From Subtercola boreus (GTDB taxonomy: Bacteria; Actinomycetota; Actinomycetes; Actinomycetales; Microbacteriaceae), in contig NZ_NBXA01000014.1 of the NCBI RefSeq assembly GCF_003399625.1, forward strand, positions 115,620 to 179,619: 64,000 nucleotides of DNA. Direction: 5' to 3'. The position numbers and the translations under genes were made by a program. Under the pieces are notes generated by a model. That model was not told the origin of the DNA. It ran no database searches and saw only the letters and a program-made list of their open reading frames with translations. Shown here one piece after another: positions 27,954-37,769 of the stretch. Within the stretch, counting starts at the first letter, position 1. Each line of letters begins with the position of its first letter.

Positions 27954-28178
27954 GTGCGCGTCAGCGAATTCCGGCAGGCCGTGCTCGATGAGTTCGGAGC
28001 CGGCTACGGTCGTGTGGTGACCGGTGACCTCGTGTTGTCCGAATTCGGCGGCCGCACGGCAGAGCAGTCCATCGAGGCGGGTGAGGATGCCCGTGAGGTG
28101 TGGCTGGCGCTGTGCCGTGCGTCCGATGTGCCCGAGAGTCGCTGGTACGGCGTGGGTCTGCCGCAACCTCGTTCCTGA
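27954..28178 (+). CDS. DUF3046 family protein
   Basis: A 74-residue protein of an actinobacterial family usually encoded between clgR and recA; function unknown. It begins MRVSEFRQAVLDEFG and has GGRTAEQSIEAGEDAREVWLALC followed by DVPESRWYG, all typical. The GTG start is 3 bases after clgR, so it is co-transcribed. Single cysteine; no membrane segment. Confidence 0.85.
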   Translation: MRVSEFRQAVLDEFGAGYGRVVTGDLVLSEFGGRTAEQSIEAGEDAREVWLALCRASDVPESRWYGVGLPQPRS

Positions 28179-28541
28179 CGGGGAATCGCCTTCGTGCACG
28201 AGATACGTCGCGCACCTGTGTTCGAAAGATGCAACACGCCGCTCTGATCTCTCGAAGATGTGTTCGAAAGGGATAGTCTCCTTCACAGCAGACGTTTCTT
28301 CGCCTTTGTCCACAGATCGGATCTTCGCCACCGCCAGTGTCGGTGGGTCTCCGTAACGTGGTCGAGGTAAGCAGCAGACGCGAATATGCCTTGTCGTCAG
28401 CCCGGTGAGTCGCCCGTGAGGGGCGTCGGATGCCGGGCGCGACAGCCTATAGGCGCACCGTAACGCGGCGCAGATCCGAAGAGAGAATCTCATCCACGAG
28501 AGGCTCCGGGTCGGGCGAGCACTGATTCAAGGAGACAGCAC
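28179..28541 (+). promoter_or_regulatory. recA promoter region with long leader
   Basis: This 363-base stretch has no gene. It holds a LexA-box candidate (28252-28267) in the spacer of a promoter whose -10 is GATAGT (28272-28277). A second GTTCGAAAG half-site lies near 28219-28227. From the inferred start near 28284, about 258 bases of untranslated leader precede recA. The leader contains self-complementary segments (around 28405-28440) and a TATAGG at about 28449 that could be a second -10. AAGGAG precedes the recA ATG. Confidence 0.65.
28252..28267 (+). promoter_or_regulatory. LexA (SOS) box of recA
   Basis: TCGAAG-ATGT-GTTCGA differs at one position from the actinobacterial LexA consensus TCGAAC-N4-GTTCGA. 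It sits immediately upstream of the -10, where bound LexA would block RNA polymerase. Confidence 0.75.
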
Positions 28542-29654
<1,113 letters not shown>

Positions 29655-29656
29655 TC

Positions 29657-30430
29657 GTGGTCGCCAGGGTCACGTACCTTCCCGGTGTGGTGCCGCCCGC
29701 TGAGGCGGCGGCACCGCCACCCGTCGATGAGTTCGCCGAAGCGTCGGGAGTAGCCGAACTCGAGGATGCGCCTGTTGTATCAGCCGTCGTACCGAAGGCA
29801 CTGCCGACCGTGTGGTGGACAGAAGAGGCGAAAGAGGAGGCTGTGGAGGCTCCCGCTGAGGCCGCGGTGGCCGCAAGTCGTCGTTCAGGCCGTACGCCTG
29901 TGTTCGTCGAGGAGGCGGAAGACGACGAAGAACCCATGGGCGAGGGCGAGCGTGCCGCCTTCCTCGAGAACATCGTGGTGCGTGCCCTGGCCCGCAAGGG
30001 TCTCTCCGAATGGGAGGTGAGCCGGCTCCTCGGCACCAACGGTGTCGAGGAGCACGAGCTCGAGGTGTTCCTGGAGCGGTATCGCAGCAATCGCTACATC
30101 GACGACTACGACCTCGCCGAGAACCTGGTGGAGTCTCTCCACAGGCGGAAGGGCTTCGGTCGGTCGCAGATCAAGGCGGAGCTGTCGGCGAGACACATCC
30201 AACAGGAGATCGTCTCCGCCGCGCTCGATGCGCTCGACGACGACGATGAGCTGAAGCGGGCGACCGAGCTCGCGGAGAAGCGTGCCCCGTCCCTCGCCCG
30301 GCTCGACGCCGCCACGGCCGAGAGACGCCTCACGTCGTTCCTGATGCGGAAGGGGTACCCGTCGGCGATCATCCGCACCGCTGTCAGCGCGGCGCTCAGC
30401 CCGCAGACGCGCGGGGTGCGGTTCCGCTGA
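29657..30430 (+). CDS. recX: Regulatory protein RecX with long N-terminal extension
   Basis: Modulator of RecA filaments, 257 residues. The three-helix-repeat RecX domain occupies about residues 105-250, with ALARKGLSEWEVSRLL, NRYIDDYDLAENLVESLHRRKGFGRSQIKAEL and MRKGYPSAII. The first 100 residues are Pro/Ala/Glu-rich and acidic, without a known domain, making it longer than the usual 150-200 residues. The GTG start is 3 bases after recA; internal starts are possible, so the extension might be partly untranslated. Confidence 0.9.
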   Translation: MVARVTYLPGVVPPAEAAAPPPVDEFAEASGVAELEDAPVVSAVVPKALPTVWWTEEAKEEAVEAPAEAAVAASRRSGRTPVFVEEAEDDEEPMGEGERAAFLENIVVRALARKGLSEWEVSRLLGTNGVEEHELEVFLERYRSNRYIDDYDLAENLVESLHRRKGFGRSQIKAELSARHIQQEIVSAALDALDDDDELKRATELAEKRAPSLARLDAATAERRLTSFLMRKGYPSAIIRTAVSAALSPQTRGVRFR

Positions 30431-30456
30431 TCGTCCGGCAGGCGACAGCTCGAACG

Positions 30457-30462
30457 TAGACT
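30457..30462 (+). promoter_or_regulatory. -10 element before miaB
   Basis: TAGACT, 9 bases before the ATG at 30472; the predicted 5' leader is at most a few bases. Confidence 0.5.
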
Positions 30463-30471
30463 GGGGACACT

Positions 30472-32082
30472 ATGAGCAGTGTGAGTGAAGCCCCGACGAT
30501 CATCCTCCCCTCCGTTGCAGCGGCGGGGGAGTCGGGTCAGGCGCGCACCTACGAGGTCCGCACCTATGGCTGCCAGATGAACGTGCACGACTCCGAGCGA
30601 CTGAGCGGTTCGCTCGAGGCGGCAGGGTACATACGCGACCAGTCGGGTGAGCCCGACGTCGTGGTGATCAACACCTGTGCGGTCCGTGAGAACGCCGACA
30701 ACAAGCTCTACGGCAACCTCGGGTTCCTGGCGTCGGTGAAGAAGCGCCACGAAGGCATGCAGATCGCCGTGGGCGGCTGCCTCGCGCAGAAGGACAAGTC
30801 GGTCATCCTGTCGAAGGCGCCCTGGGTCGATGTGGTCTTCGGCACCCACAACATGGGGGCACTGCCCAGCCTGTTGGAGCGAGCGCGGCACAACGACGAG
30901 GCGCAGATCGAGATCCTCGACTCGCTCGAGACGTTCCCGTCCACGCTGCCGACCAAACGCGATTCGAGCTACAGCGGGTGGGTCTCCATCTCGGTGGGAT
31001 GCAACAACACCTGCACGTTCTGCATCGTGCCGTCGCTTCGAGGCAAAGAGAAGGATCGCCGCCCGGGCGAGGTGCTCCGCGAGATCCAGTCGCTCGTCGA
31101 CGACGGTGCCATCGAGGTGACACTGCTCGGCCAGAACGTCAACTCCTACGGTGTCGAGTTCGGGGACCGCCAGGCGTTCAGCAAGCTGCTGCGGGCGGCG
31201 GGCACCATTCCCGGGCTCGAGCGGATCCGGTTCACGAGTCCGCATCCGGCGGCGTTCACCGACGACGTGATCGACGCCATGGCCGAGACGCTGGCGGTGA
31301 TGCCGCAGCTCCACATGCCGCTGCAGTCGGGATCCGACCGCATCCTGAAGGCGATGAAGCGTTCCTATCGCTCCGAGAAATTCCTCGGAATCCTCGACCG
31401 GGTGCGCGCACGGATGCCGCACGCCGCGATCAGTACGGACATCATCGTCGGTTTCCCCGGTGAGACCGAGGAGGATTTCCAGGAGACGCTGCGGGTCGTC
31501 GAGCAGGCGCGCTTTGCGACGGCCTTCACCTTCCAGTACTCCATCCGGGCCGGAACCCCGGCGGCCACGATGCCGGATCAGGTTCCGAAGGAGATCGTCC
31601 AGGAGCGGTATGAGCGCCTGACGGCCCTCCAGGACAGGATCGCCTGGGAGGAGAACCAGATGGTCGTCGGTCGCCGGGTGGCGCTTCTGGTGGCAGCTGA
31701 GGGCCGCAAGGATTCCGACACGAAGCGCCTGAGCGGCCGCGCAGAAGACAGTCGTCTGGTGCATTTCGATGTGCCGGAGGGGTCGGCGGTACCGCGCCCC
31801 GGGGATGTCGTCACCGTTGAGATCACGGGCGCGAAGCCGTACTACCTGATCGCCGACTCTCGTGACGGCGCCCCGCTCGACGTTCGCCGCACGCGTGCGG
31901 GCGATGCCTGGGAGCGCGACCAGTCCGACTCGTGTGCGGTCCCGGTGTCGGGTGGAGCTGCCGCCGCGAGAGGTGCGCAGGGCGCAACCGGCAGCACCGC
32001 CCCGGGGAGGGTGTCCCTCGGGCTTCCGTCGCTCCGGGTTGCGACCAGCCCGATCTACGATCTAGCCGACGATCTCCGCTGA
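30472..32082 (+). CDS. miaB: tRNA-2-methylthio-N6-dimethylallyladenosine synthase
   Basis: Radical SAM methylthiotransferase acting on i6A37 of tRNAs; 536 residues. The N-terminal MTTase domain carries three cluster cysteines (Cys34 in YGCQMN, NTCAVRE, GGCLAQ). The radical SAM motif is CNNTCTFC, and a TRAM domain follows. About 60 extra residues after TRAM are low-complexity. miaA, which makes its substrate, follows 7 bases later. Confidence 0.96.
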   Translation: MSSVSEAPTIILPSVAAAGESGQARTYEVRTYGCQMNVHDSERLSGSLEAAGYIRDQSGEPDVVVINTCAVRENADNKLYGNLGFLASVKKRHEGMQIAVGGCLAQKDKSVILSKAPWVDVVFGTHNMGALPSLLERARHNDEAQIEILDSLETFPSTLPTKRDSSYSGWVSISVGCNNTCTFCIVPSLRGKEKDRRPGEVLREIQSLVDDGAIEVTLLGQNVNSYGVEFGDRQAFSKLLRAAGTIPGLERIRFTSPHPAAFTDDVIDAMAETLAVMPQLHMPLQSGSDRILKAMKRSYRSEKFLGILDRVRARMPHAAISTDIIVGFPGETEEDFQETLRVVEQARFATAFTFQYSIRAGTPAATMPDQVPKEIVQERYERLTALQDRIAWEENQMVVGRRVALLVAAEGRKDSDTKRLSGRAEDSRLVHFDVPEGSAVPRPGDVVTVEITGAKPYYLIADSRDGAPLDVRRTRAGDAWERDQSDSCAVPVSGGAAAARGAQGATGSTAPGRVSLGLPSLRVATSPIYDLADDLR

Positions 32083-32089
32083 GCCCGGC

Positions 32090-33025
32090 GTGGAGCACCT
32101 GCCCCAACTCGTGGCGGTTGTCGGTGCGACGGGCACCGGCAAATCCGAGCTGTCGCTCGGCCTGGCCGAGCGACTCATCGCGAGCGGCCGACCCGCTGAG
32201 ATCGTCAACGCCGACGCAATGCAGTTGTATCGCGGGATGGACATCGGAACGGCCAAACTCACCCTCGAACAGCGGCGGGGGATCCCGCACCACCTCCTGG
32301 ATGTCCTCGACGTGTCGACTGACGGCTCCGTTGCCGACTATCAGCGTGATGCGAGGGCCGCGATCGACGAGATCCGCGCGCGCGGGGCCGTGCCGATCCT
32401 CGTCGGTGGATCGGGACTCTACGTCTCCTCGGTGATCTACGACTTCCGTTTCCCGGTGCGCGACGAAGCGGTACGGGCCCGGCTGGAGACCGAGCTGGAG
32501 GAGCGCGGGCTCGGTGTGCTGTGGCAGCGACTGAAGAGTGCCGATGCGGAGGCCGCGACATCCATCGGCCAGCACAACGGGCGCCGGGTCATCCGTGCGC
32601 TCGAAGTGATCGAGCTCACCGGAAAGCCCGTGACCGGCCAGCTCCCCGAGGAGCCGGTCTGGTGGCGTGACACTGCGGTGATCGCGCTCCGGCATCCGCG
32701 TGAACTGCTCGTGGAACGACTCGAACGGCGCGTCGAGGAGATGTGGCGGGCCGGCCTTGTCGCCGAAGTCGAGTCGCTGGTGCCTCTCGGCCTCGAACAG
32801 GGAACAACAGCGCAGCGCGCCATTGGCTATGCGCAGGCGCTGGCGGAGCTGCGGGGCATCCTGTCGGAAGGCGATGCCGTGGCTGAGGCGCAGGCGCTCA
32901 CCAGACGCTACGCGCGGCGGCAGGTGAGCTGGTTCAAGCGCTACCGAGATGCCGTCTGGTTCGAGGCCGACGACGAGGTGCTCGTCGACGGGGTGCTGGC
33001 CAGCATCCACACGCCGTCGTCCTAG
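32090..33025 (+). CDS. miaA: tRNA dimethylallyltransferase
   Basis: Transfers the dimethylallyl group to A37 of tRNAs reading U-initial codons; 311 residues. The P-loop GATGTGKS is at residues 12-19. [30 protein letters not shown] and the C-terminal QVSWFKR are diagnostic. The GTG start at 32090 is 7 bases after miaB, forming a two-step modification operon. Confidence 0.96.
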   Translation: MEHLPQLVAVVGATGTGKSELSLGLAERLIASGRPAEIVNADAMQLYRGMDIGTAKLTLEQRRGIPHHLLDVLDVSTDGSVADYQRDARAAIDEIRARGAVPILVGGSGLYVSSVIYDFRFPVRDEAVRARLETELEERGLGVLWQRLKSADAEAATSIGQHNGRRVIRALEVIELTGKPVTGQLPEEPVWWRDTAVIALRHPRELLVERLERRVEEMWRAGLVAEVESLVPLGLEQGTTAQRAIGYAQALAELRGILSEGDAVAEAQALTRRYARRQVSWFKRYRDAVWFEADDEVLVDGVLASIHTPSS

Positions 33026-33054
33026 CGCTCACGGTGGTCGTCAGCGCGAGCCTC

Positions 33055-33060
33055 TAGGCT
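33055..33060 (+). promoter_or_regulatory. -10 element of a predicted leaderless dapF transcript
   Basis: TAGGCT, 6 bases before the ATG at 33067; no Shine-Dalgarno. Confidence 0.6.
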
Positions 33061-33066
33061 GGTGCC

Positions 33067-33948
33067 ATGGGCATTGATCTGCATTTCACCAAAGGCCAGG
33101 GCACCGGAAACGACTTCGTGCTCTTCTCCGACCCCGAGGGCGAGATCGACCTCACTCCTGCCCAGATCGCTACGCTCTGCGACCGTCACTTCGGGATCGG
33201 TGCCGACGGGCTGATCCGCGCCGTCCGCTCCTCGAGAATCGCCGACGGCGCACGCTCGCTCGAGCTGGATGACGGTGCGGAGTGGTTCATGGACTATCAC
33301 AATGCCGACGGTTCTGTCGCGGAGATGTGCGGCAACGGTATCCGCGTCTTCTCGAAGTTCCTGCTCGACAACTCTCTGGCGACACTCGAGCCGGGCGACA
33401 CCCTGGTCATCGGCACGCGGTCCGGGGTGATCGATGTGCAGCGGAACCTCACCGGTTTCCAGGCAGACCTCGGCCGGTGGCGACTCGAGGGCGGTGAGCC
33501 GCTGGTGCGTGCGAAGAACCTCCAGGTCGCCCGCCCCGGGCTCCGCATCAACGTCGGCAACCCGCATGTCGTCGTCGCGCTCGCCGACGAGGCGGAGCTC
33601 GAGTCGGCCGACCTCAGCTTCATCCCGCACGTCGAGCCCGCTCCGGTCGATGGTGCCAACATCGAATTCGTGATCCCGCTGGAGCCGCTCGTGCGGAACG
33701 GTGTGGGCCACATCCGGATGCGCGTGCACGAGCGGGGCAGCGGTGAGACGCTCTCGTGCGGAACAGGGGCCGTCGCGGCCGCGCTGGCGATCCGGCACTG
33801 GGCCGGTGCCGGCGCGCCGAACCAGTGGCGCGTCGAGGTTCCGGGTGGTGCGGTCGGCGTACGCATGTTCGCGACCGAGGACGGCGAACACGTGTCGCTC
33901 TCCGGCCCCGCCGAGCTGGTCTACGAGGGCGACGTCACGCTGAACTGA
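33067..33948 (+). CDS. dapF: Diaminopimelate epimerase
   Basis: Converts LL- to meso-diaminopimelate for peptidoglycan and lysine; 293 residues. The two catalytic cysteines lie in [10 protein letters not shown] and [11 protein letters not shown]. The N-terminal [10 protein letters not shown] is typical. The miaB-miaA-dapF-methyltransferase-hflX order is widely seen in actinobacteria. It converges with the methyltransferase gene, 28 bases away. Confidence 0.95.
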   Translation: MGIDLHFTKGQGTGNDFVLFSDPEGEIDLTPAQIATLCDRHFGIGADGLIRAVRSSRIADGARSLELDDGAEWFMDYHNADGSVAEMCGNGIRVFSKFLLDNSLATLEPGDTLVIGTRSGVIDVQRNLTGFQADLGRWRLEGGEPLVRAKNLQVARPGLRINVGNPHVVVALADEAELESADLSFIPHVEPAPVDGANIEFVIPLEPLVRNGVGHIRMRVHERGSGETLSCGTGAVAAALAIRHWAGAGAPNQWRVEVPGGAVGVRMFATEDGEHVSLSGPAELVYEGDVTLN

Positions 33949-33976
33949 GGCGCCGGCGCGTGTGCCGGCACCCGCA

Positions 33977-34594
33977 TCACTCGTGCAGACGCGCCCGAAG
34001 AACCCGATAGCCCTTGTTCGTGGCGGCCCGGGTCACCTGGAAGGCCGACGGGAGGGTGTCGTCGAGCCAGCGGTGCAGGGAGTCCGACCCGAGGTTCCGC
34101 TGAACGACCAGCCACGCGTCCGATCCGGGATCCAGGCGCGGCAACCAGCGGAGCAGCAGCGCGTGCAGTTCGTCCTTGCCGACCCGGATCGGCGGGTTCG
34201 ACCAGATCGTCATGAACCGGATGTCGTCGGGAACATCGTCGGGCAGTACAGCGTTGACATTGGTGAGGCCGAGCGTGGCGGCGTTGGCCCTCACGAGATC
34301 GAGAGCTCGCTCGTTGACGTCAACAGCCCACACGGTGGCGTGGGGTGACAACAAAGCGAGAGCCAGAGAGATCGGGCCCCACCCGCAGCCGACATCGAGA
34401 AGGTGGCCGCCGGGAGGTGGCGACGGAGTGTTCGCCAGCAGAACCTGCGTTCCGGCATCCACCTGGTTGGGGCTGAACACACCGCCAGCGGTCGTGGCGA
34501 CGAAGTCATGGCCGGCCAGGCTCACCGGAATCTCCTTCAATCGGAGTTCCGTGGATGGACGTGCAGAGAAGTAGTGCCCGTTGTCCATAGCCAT
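33977..34594 (-). CDS. RsmC-like class I SAM methyltransferase
   Basis: A 205-residue SAM-dependent methyltransferase of the small-domain RsmC/RlmG type, probably acting on RNA. Motif I is LLDVGCGWGPISLAL; the catalytic NPPIR motif follows (WSNPPIRVGKDELHALL). The open frame extends upstream through the hflX promoter. ATG 34594 (MAMDNGHYFSARP) is chosen because a TACATT -10 ends 6 bases before it. ATG 34588 is an alternative. The exact target nucleotide is not predictable. Confidence 0.85.
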   Translation of the reverse strand: MAMDNGHYFSARPSTELRLKEIPVSLAGHDFVATTAGGVFSPNQVDAGTQVLLANTPSPPPGGHLLDVGCGWGPISLALALLSPHATVWAVDVNERALDLVRANAATLGLTNVNAVLPDDVPDDIRFMTIWSNPPIRVGKDELHALLLRWLPRLDPGSDAWLVVQRNLGSDSLHRWLDDTLPSAFQVTRAATNKGYRVLRARLHE

Positions 34595-34600
34595 ACAGGG

Positions 34601-34626
34601 AATGTAGCAAACGAGAGGTCTATCCT
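34601..34626. promoter_or_regulatory. Divergent leaderless promoters between methyltransferase and hflX
   Basis: On the minus strand TACATT (34601-34606) lies 6 bases from ATG 34594. On the plus strand TATCCT (34621-34626) lies 8 bases from ATG 34635. The whole intergenic space is 40 bases, so each promoter's -35 region overlaps the other's territory or the opposing gene. Confidence 0.55.
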
Positions 34627-34634
34627 TGAAGCCA

Positions 34635-36248
34635 ATGACTGAACACGATTCATCTTTCACCGAAGACGCCAGCACAGACGCCGGCACAGGCGCCGGCACC
34701 GACGCCAGCATCGGTGCCGATTCGACCGGCACCGCAGAGACCGGCACGACCCAGGCGCAGGATGCCGTGGGCCGCGTTCTGGCGCGGGCGGAGGCCCGGT
34801 CATCCGGGTACGCCCTGTTCTCACCCGGCAGCGCCCAGGCCCTTCAGCGCCCGCAGGAGCGTCTGGCCGGCCAGAACCACGACGGGGACCAGGCCGACCT
34901 CGCCGACCGTCAGGCGCTCCGCCGCGTCGCCGGGCTCTCGACCGAACTCGAAGACGTCACCGAGGTCGAGTACCGTCAGCTGCGGCTCGAGAACGTCGTG
35001 CTCATCGGCGTCTACACGCAGGGCACTCTGACCGACGCGGAGAACTCGCTGCACGAACTCGCCGCTCTCGCCGAGACCGCGGGCGCCGCGGTACTCGACG
35101 GGCTCCTGCAGCGACGGCCGAACCCCGATCCCAGCACGTACTTCGGCAAGGGCAAGGCTGAAGAGCTCGCCGGCGTGGTGAAGGCGCTCGGTGCCGACAC
35201 GGTGATCGCCGACAGTGAGCTCGCGCCCAGCCAGCGCCGTGCGCTCGAAGACATCGTCAAGGTGAAGGTCATCGACCGCACCGCCGTGATCCTCGACATC
35301 TTCAGCCAGCACGCCAAGAGCAGGGAGGGCAAGGCGCAGGTCGAACTCGCCCAGCTCGAGTACCTGCTGCCCCGGCTTCGCGGCTGGGGCGACTCGATGT
35401 CCCGCCAGGCCGGTGGGCAGGTCGGTGGTGCAGGTGCAGGCATGGGCTCCCGCGGCCCCGGTGAGACGAAGATCGAGCTCGATCGTCGTCGCATCCATAC
35501 CCGCATGGCACGGCTCCGCAAGCAGATCGCTGCGATGAAGCCCGCGCGCGAGGCAAAACGTGCCAACCGTAAGCGCAACACGGTGCCGTCTGTTGCGATT
35601 GCGGGCTACACCAACGCCGGCAAGTCTTCGCTGCTCAACCGCATCACGGGTGCGGGCCTGCTGGTCGAGAACGCGCTGTTCGCAACGCTCGATGCGACGG
35701 TGCGTCGCACGCAGACGACGGATGGCCGTGAGTTCACCTTCGTCGACACGGTCGGTTTCGTGCGGAGTCTGCCCACCCAGCTCGTGGAGGCGTTCCGGTC
35801 CACCCTCGAGGAGGTCGCCGACGCGGATGTCATCGTGCACGTCGTCGACGGGTCGCACCCCGACCCCGCGAGCCAGCTCGCCACGGTTCGCGACGTGATC
35901 GGTGAGGCCGGAGCACGCGACATCCCGGAGCTGGTGGTCTTCAACAAGAGCGACCTGGTCTCCGAGAGCGATCGCATAGTGCTGCGCGGGCTCGAGCCGC
36001 ACTCGATCTTCGTCTCGGCCCGCACGGGTGAGGGCATCGACGAGCTGCTCCGGATGCTCGACGGGATGCTCCCCACACCGACTATCGAGGTCGACGTTCT
36101 GGTGCCCTACGACCGCGGCGACCTCGTCTCACAGCTGCACGAGCACAGCACGGTTCTGAGCACCGACTACGAAGAGGGTGGAACGCACGTGCGCGCACTC
36201 GTCACCCCGGAGATCGAGTCGCAGCTGCTGGAGTACAGCACGCGCTAG
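34635..36248 (+). CDS. hflX: GTPase HflX
   Basis: Ribosome-splitting or rescue GTPase, 537 residues. An acidic, Thr/Gly/Asp-rich low-complexity N-terminus (about 1-45) precedes the HflX N-terminal domain (LIGVYTQGTLTDAENSLHELAALAETAGA, NPDPSTYFGKGKAEEL). A coiled-coil and the Gly-rich SRGPGETKIE linker follow. The G domain has GYTNAGKSSLLN, DTVGFVRSLP and NKSD. A TTG at 34626 is in frame, but ATG 34635 fits the -10 spacing. Confidence 0.94.
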   Translation: MTEHDSSFTEDASTDAGTGAGTDASIGADSTGTAETGTTQAQDAVGRVLARAEARSSGYALFSPGSAQALQRPQERLAGQNHDGDQADLADRQALRRVAGLSTELEDVTEVEYRQLRLENVVLIGVYTQGTLTDAENSLHELAALAETAGAAVLDGLLQRRPNPDPSTYFGKGKAEELAGVVKALGADTVIADSELAPSQRRALEDIVKVKVIDRTAVILDIFSQHAKSREGKAQVELAQLEYLLPRLRGWGDSMSRQAGGQVGGAGAGMGSRGPGETKIELDRRRIHTRMARLRKQIAAMKPAREAKRANRKRNTVPSVAIAGYTNAGKSSLLNRITGAGLLVENALFATLDATVRRTQTTDGREFTFVDTVGFVRSLPTQLVEAFRSTLEEVADADVIVHVVDGSHPDPASQLATVRDVIGEAGARDIPELVVFNKSDLVSESDRIVLRGLEPHSIFVSARTGEGIDELLRMLDGMLPTPTIEVDVLVPYDRGDLVSQLHEHSTVLSTDYEEGGTHVRALVTPEIESQLLEYSTR

Positions 36249-36273
36249 CCGGGGCCACCCCGTCCCCGAGCAG

Positions 36274-36308
36274 ACGAAAGGCGCCGGACCCTCTCGGGTC
36301 GGCGCCTT
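36274..36308. terminator. Bidirectional terminator between hflX and lexA
   Basis: GAAAGGCGCC and GGCGCCTTTC form a 10-bp outer stem, with an inner GACCC/GGGTC stem and T-rich ends on both strands. It serves convergent hflX (+) and lexA (-). Confidence 0.85.
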
Positions 36309-36378
36309 TCATCGGTGCTGGAGCGGTCGCACCTGTGGTCTCGGGGTGCGGCACGGCGGGCAGATCACCTGCCTGCAC

Positions 36379-37059
36379 TCACACCGAGCGGAGAACGGCC
36401 ACGACCTTGCCGAGCACGGTGGCGTAGTCGCCGAGGATCGGTTCGAAGTTCGTGTTGCGGGGGAGCAGCCACGTGTGGCCGTCGCGCTGGCGGAAGACCT
36501 TCACTGTGGCCTCCTCGTCGAGCATCGCCGCGACGATGTCGCCGTTCTCGGCGGTGGCCTGCGTTCTGACGACCACCCAGTCACCGTCGCAGATCGCGGC
36601 GTCGATCATGGACTCACCGACGACCTTGAGCATGAAGAGCTCCCCCTTGCCGACCAGCTGGCGAGGGAGGGGGAAGATCTCCTCCACCTGCTGCTCAGCC
36701 GTGATCGGGATGCCGGCGGCGATGCGGCCGACGAGCGGCACCAGGGCGACGTCGCCGTGTGGTGTCGGGGAGTCCGAGTTGACGCTGTCGCTCTTCGGGA
36801 TGTCGATCAGAACCTCGAGGGCGCGGGGGCGGTTCGGGTCGCGGCGGAGGTATCCGCTCAGTTCGAGCTGGTTCAGCTGGTGGGTGACGCTCGACAGTGA
36901 GGCGAGACCCACGGCATCGCCGATCTCCCGCATGCTCGGCGGGTAACCCTGCGTGCTGACGGCTTCGGAGATCACTTCGAGGATGGCCAGCTGCTTGTCG
37001 CTCAGCGACTTGCGCCGACGGGTACCGCCGCGTTCGGCGGGGAGGCGTTCGCTCGCCAT
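36379..37059 (-). CDS. lexA: SOS repressor LexA
   Basis: Represses SOS genes and self-cleaves when bound to RecA filaments; 226 residues. The winged HTH covers about residues 18-85 ([25 protein letters not shown]). The cleavage site is Ala115-Gly116 in GRIAAGIP. The catalytic dyad is Ser150 (VGESM) and Lys187 (ATVKVF). All key residues are present, so it should be inducible. It is divergent from a LysM protein, as in other actinobacteria where a division inhibitor neighbours lexA. Confidence 0.97.
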   Translation of the reverse strand: MASERLPAERGGTRRRKSLSDKQLAILEVISEAVSTQGYPPSMREIGDAVGLASLSSVTHQLNQLELSGYLRRDPNRPRALEVLIDIPKSDSVNSDSPTPHGDVALVPLVGRIAAGIPITAEQQVEEIFPLPRQLVGKGELFMLKVVGESMIDAAICDGDWVVVRTQATAENGDIVAAMLDEEATVKVFRQRDGHTWLLPRNTNFEPILGDYATVLGKVVAVLRSV

Positions 37060-37145
37060 CGGGTTCTCATTCCTGTCGGAGACCCAGTGTCAGTGGGTGG
37101 TGGTTGAGTTCACAGTGCTGGTCGTGCACCGACCAGACAATCGAA

Positions 37146-37185
37146 ACTGTATCGAACACCGCCCGCATTCCAAACACCTGTTCGA
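37146..37185 (-). promoter_or_regulatory. lexA promoter with SOS box
   Basis: On the minus strand, -35 TTTGGA (37169-37174) and -10 TACAGT (37146-37151) are 17 bases apart. A LexA-box-like site overlaps the -35 at 37170-37185 (TCGAAC-AGGT-GTTTGG on the minus strand; two changes from consensus). LexA autoregulation is inferred. Confidence 0.65.
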
Positions 37186-37216
37186 GTGTGTCGCGGTATT
37201 CGATACCAGATATTGC

Positions 37217-37248
37217 TTGATTGTTCGAACGTTCGAAGATATATTCGG
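37217..37248 (+). promoter_or_regulatory. Promoter and SOS-like sites of the LysM gene
   Basis: -35 TTGATT (37217-37222), 17 bases, -10 TATATT (37240-37245). Within it are the palindrome TTCGAACGTTCGAA (37224-37237) and a degenerate LexA-type site TCGAAG-ATAT-ATTCGG (37233-37248). LexA binding here would repress the LysM gene. Confidence 0.6.
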
Positions 37249-37344
37249 AACACAGCTTCGTATGCGGCACTCCCGGCCGAGTGTCGCATACGAATCCTGC
37301 ACCAGTATGAATGCCTTCCCAGGCAGAAGATCCAGGAGATCATC

Positions 37345-37695
37345 ATGACTGCACTACAGCTGCACAGCACTCCCGCTCCCCGGCTGCGCCTCAGGCTCAC
37401 TCGGCGCGGGCGCATTGTGCTGTCGACGGTCGCTGCGCTACCCCTCGTCGCGGCTCTGGCTGCCTTCGCCGTCCTCGGCGGGGGTTCGGCCATCGCGACG
37501 GCCCAGCAGGCACCCGTCGAGTTCAGCTATGTCACCGTGCAGTCCGGCCAAAGCCTCTGGACGGTTGCGTCCCAGCTCGACTCGTCGGCCGACACCCGCG
37601 ACGTCATCGCCGATCTGGTGAGCCTGAACCAGCTCCCGAACTCCGAGGTCCAGCCGGGCCAGCGCCTGGCGGTCCCCCTCAAGTACGAGCACTGA
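37345..37695 (+). CDS. LysM-domain membrane protein, SOS division-inhibitor candidate
   Basis: A 116-residue protein with a basic N-terminus, one membrane segment (about residues 29-52) and an extracellular C-terminal LysM domain (about 62-114, VTVQSGQSLWTVASQL through QPGQRLAVPL) that binds peptidoglycan. Divergent placement from lexA and SOS-like boxes suggest an SOS-induced cell-division inhibitor, analogous to YneA (Bacillus), DivS (Corynebacterium) or ChiZ/Rv2719c (Mycobacterium). That role is inferred from context. ATG 37345 has CAGGAG before it. An earlier in-frame start at 37186 lies inside the promoter and is rejected. Confidence 0.82.
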   Translation: MTALQLHSTPAPRLRLRLTRRGRIVLSTVAALPLVAALAAFAVLGGGSAIATAQQAPVEFSYVTVQSGQSLWTVASQLDSSADTRDVIADLVSLNQLPNSEVQPGQRLAVPLKYEH

Positions 37696-37738
37696 CCCGC
37701 CTCATGCGCACTGACCCGCCTCATGCGCACTGACCCGC
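37690..37738. repeat. 19-bp tandem repeat (2.6 copies) at the LysM gene stop
   Basis: CACTGACCCGCCTCATGCG is repeated exactly at 37690-37708 and 37709-37727, with a partial third copy to 37738. The first unit contains the LysM gene stop codon (37693-37695). Confidence 0.9.
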
Positions 37739-37756
37739 TGCCGAGCGTGCTGCCGG

Positions 37757-37762
37757 TAAACT
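37757..37762 (+). promoter_or_regulatory. -10 element of a predicted leaderless hisC transcript
   Basis: TAAACT, 7 bases before the GTG at 37770; no Shine-Dalgarno. Confidence 0.6.
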
Positions 37763-37769
37763 CGGCCGG

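Noticed and set aside
37224..37237. TTCGAACGTTCGAA taken as a standard LexA box
   Set aside because: The half-sites touch with no 4-base spacer. The overlapping site at 37233-37248 has the right spacing, so the palindrome alone was not called as a box.
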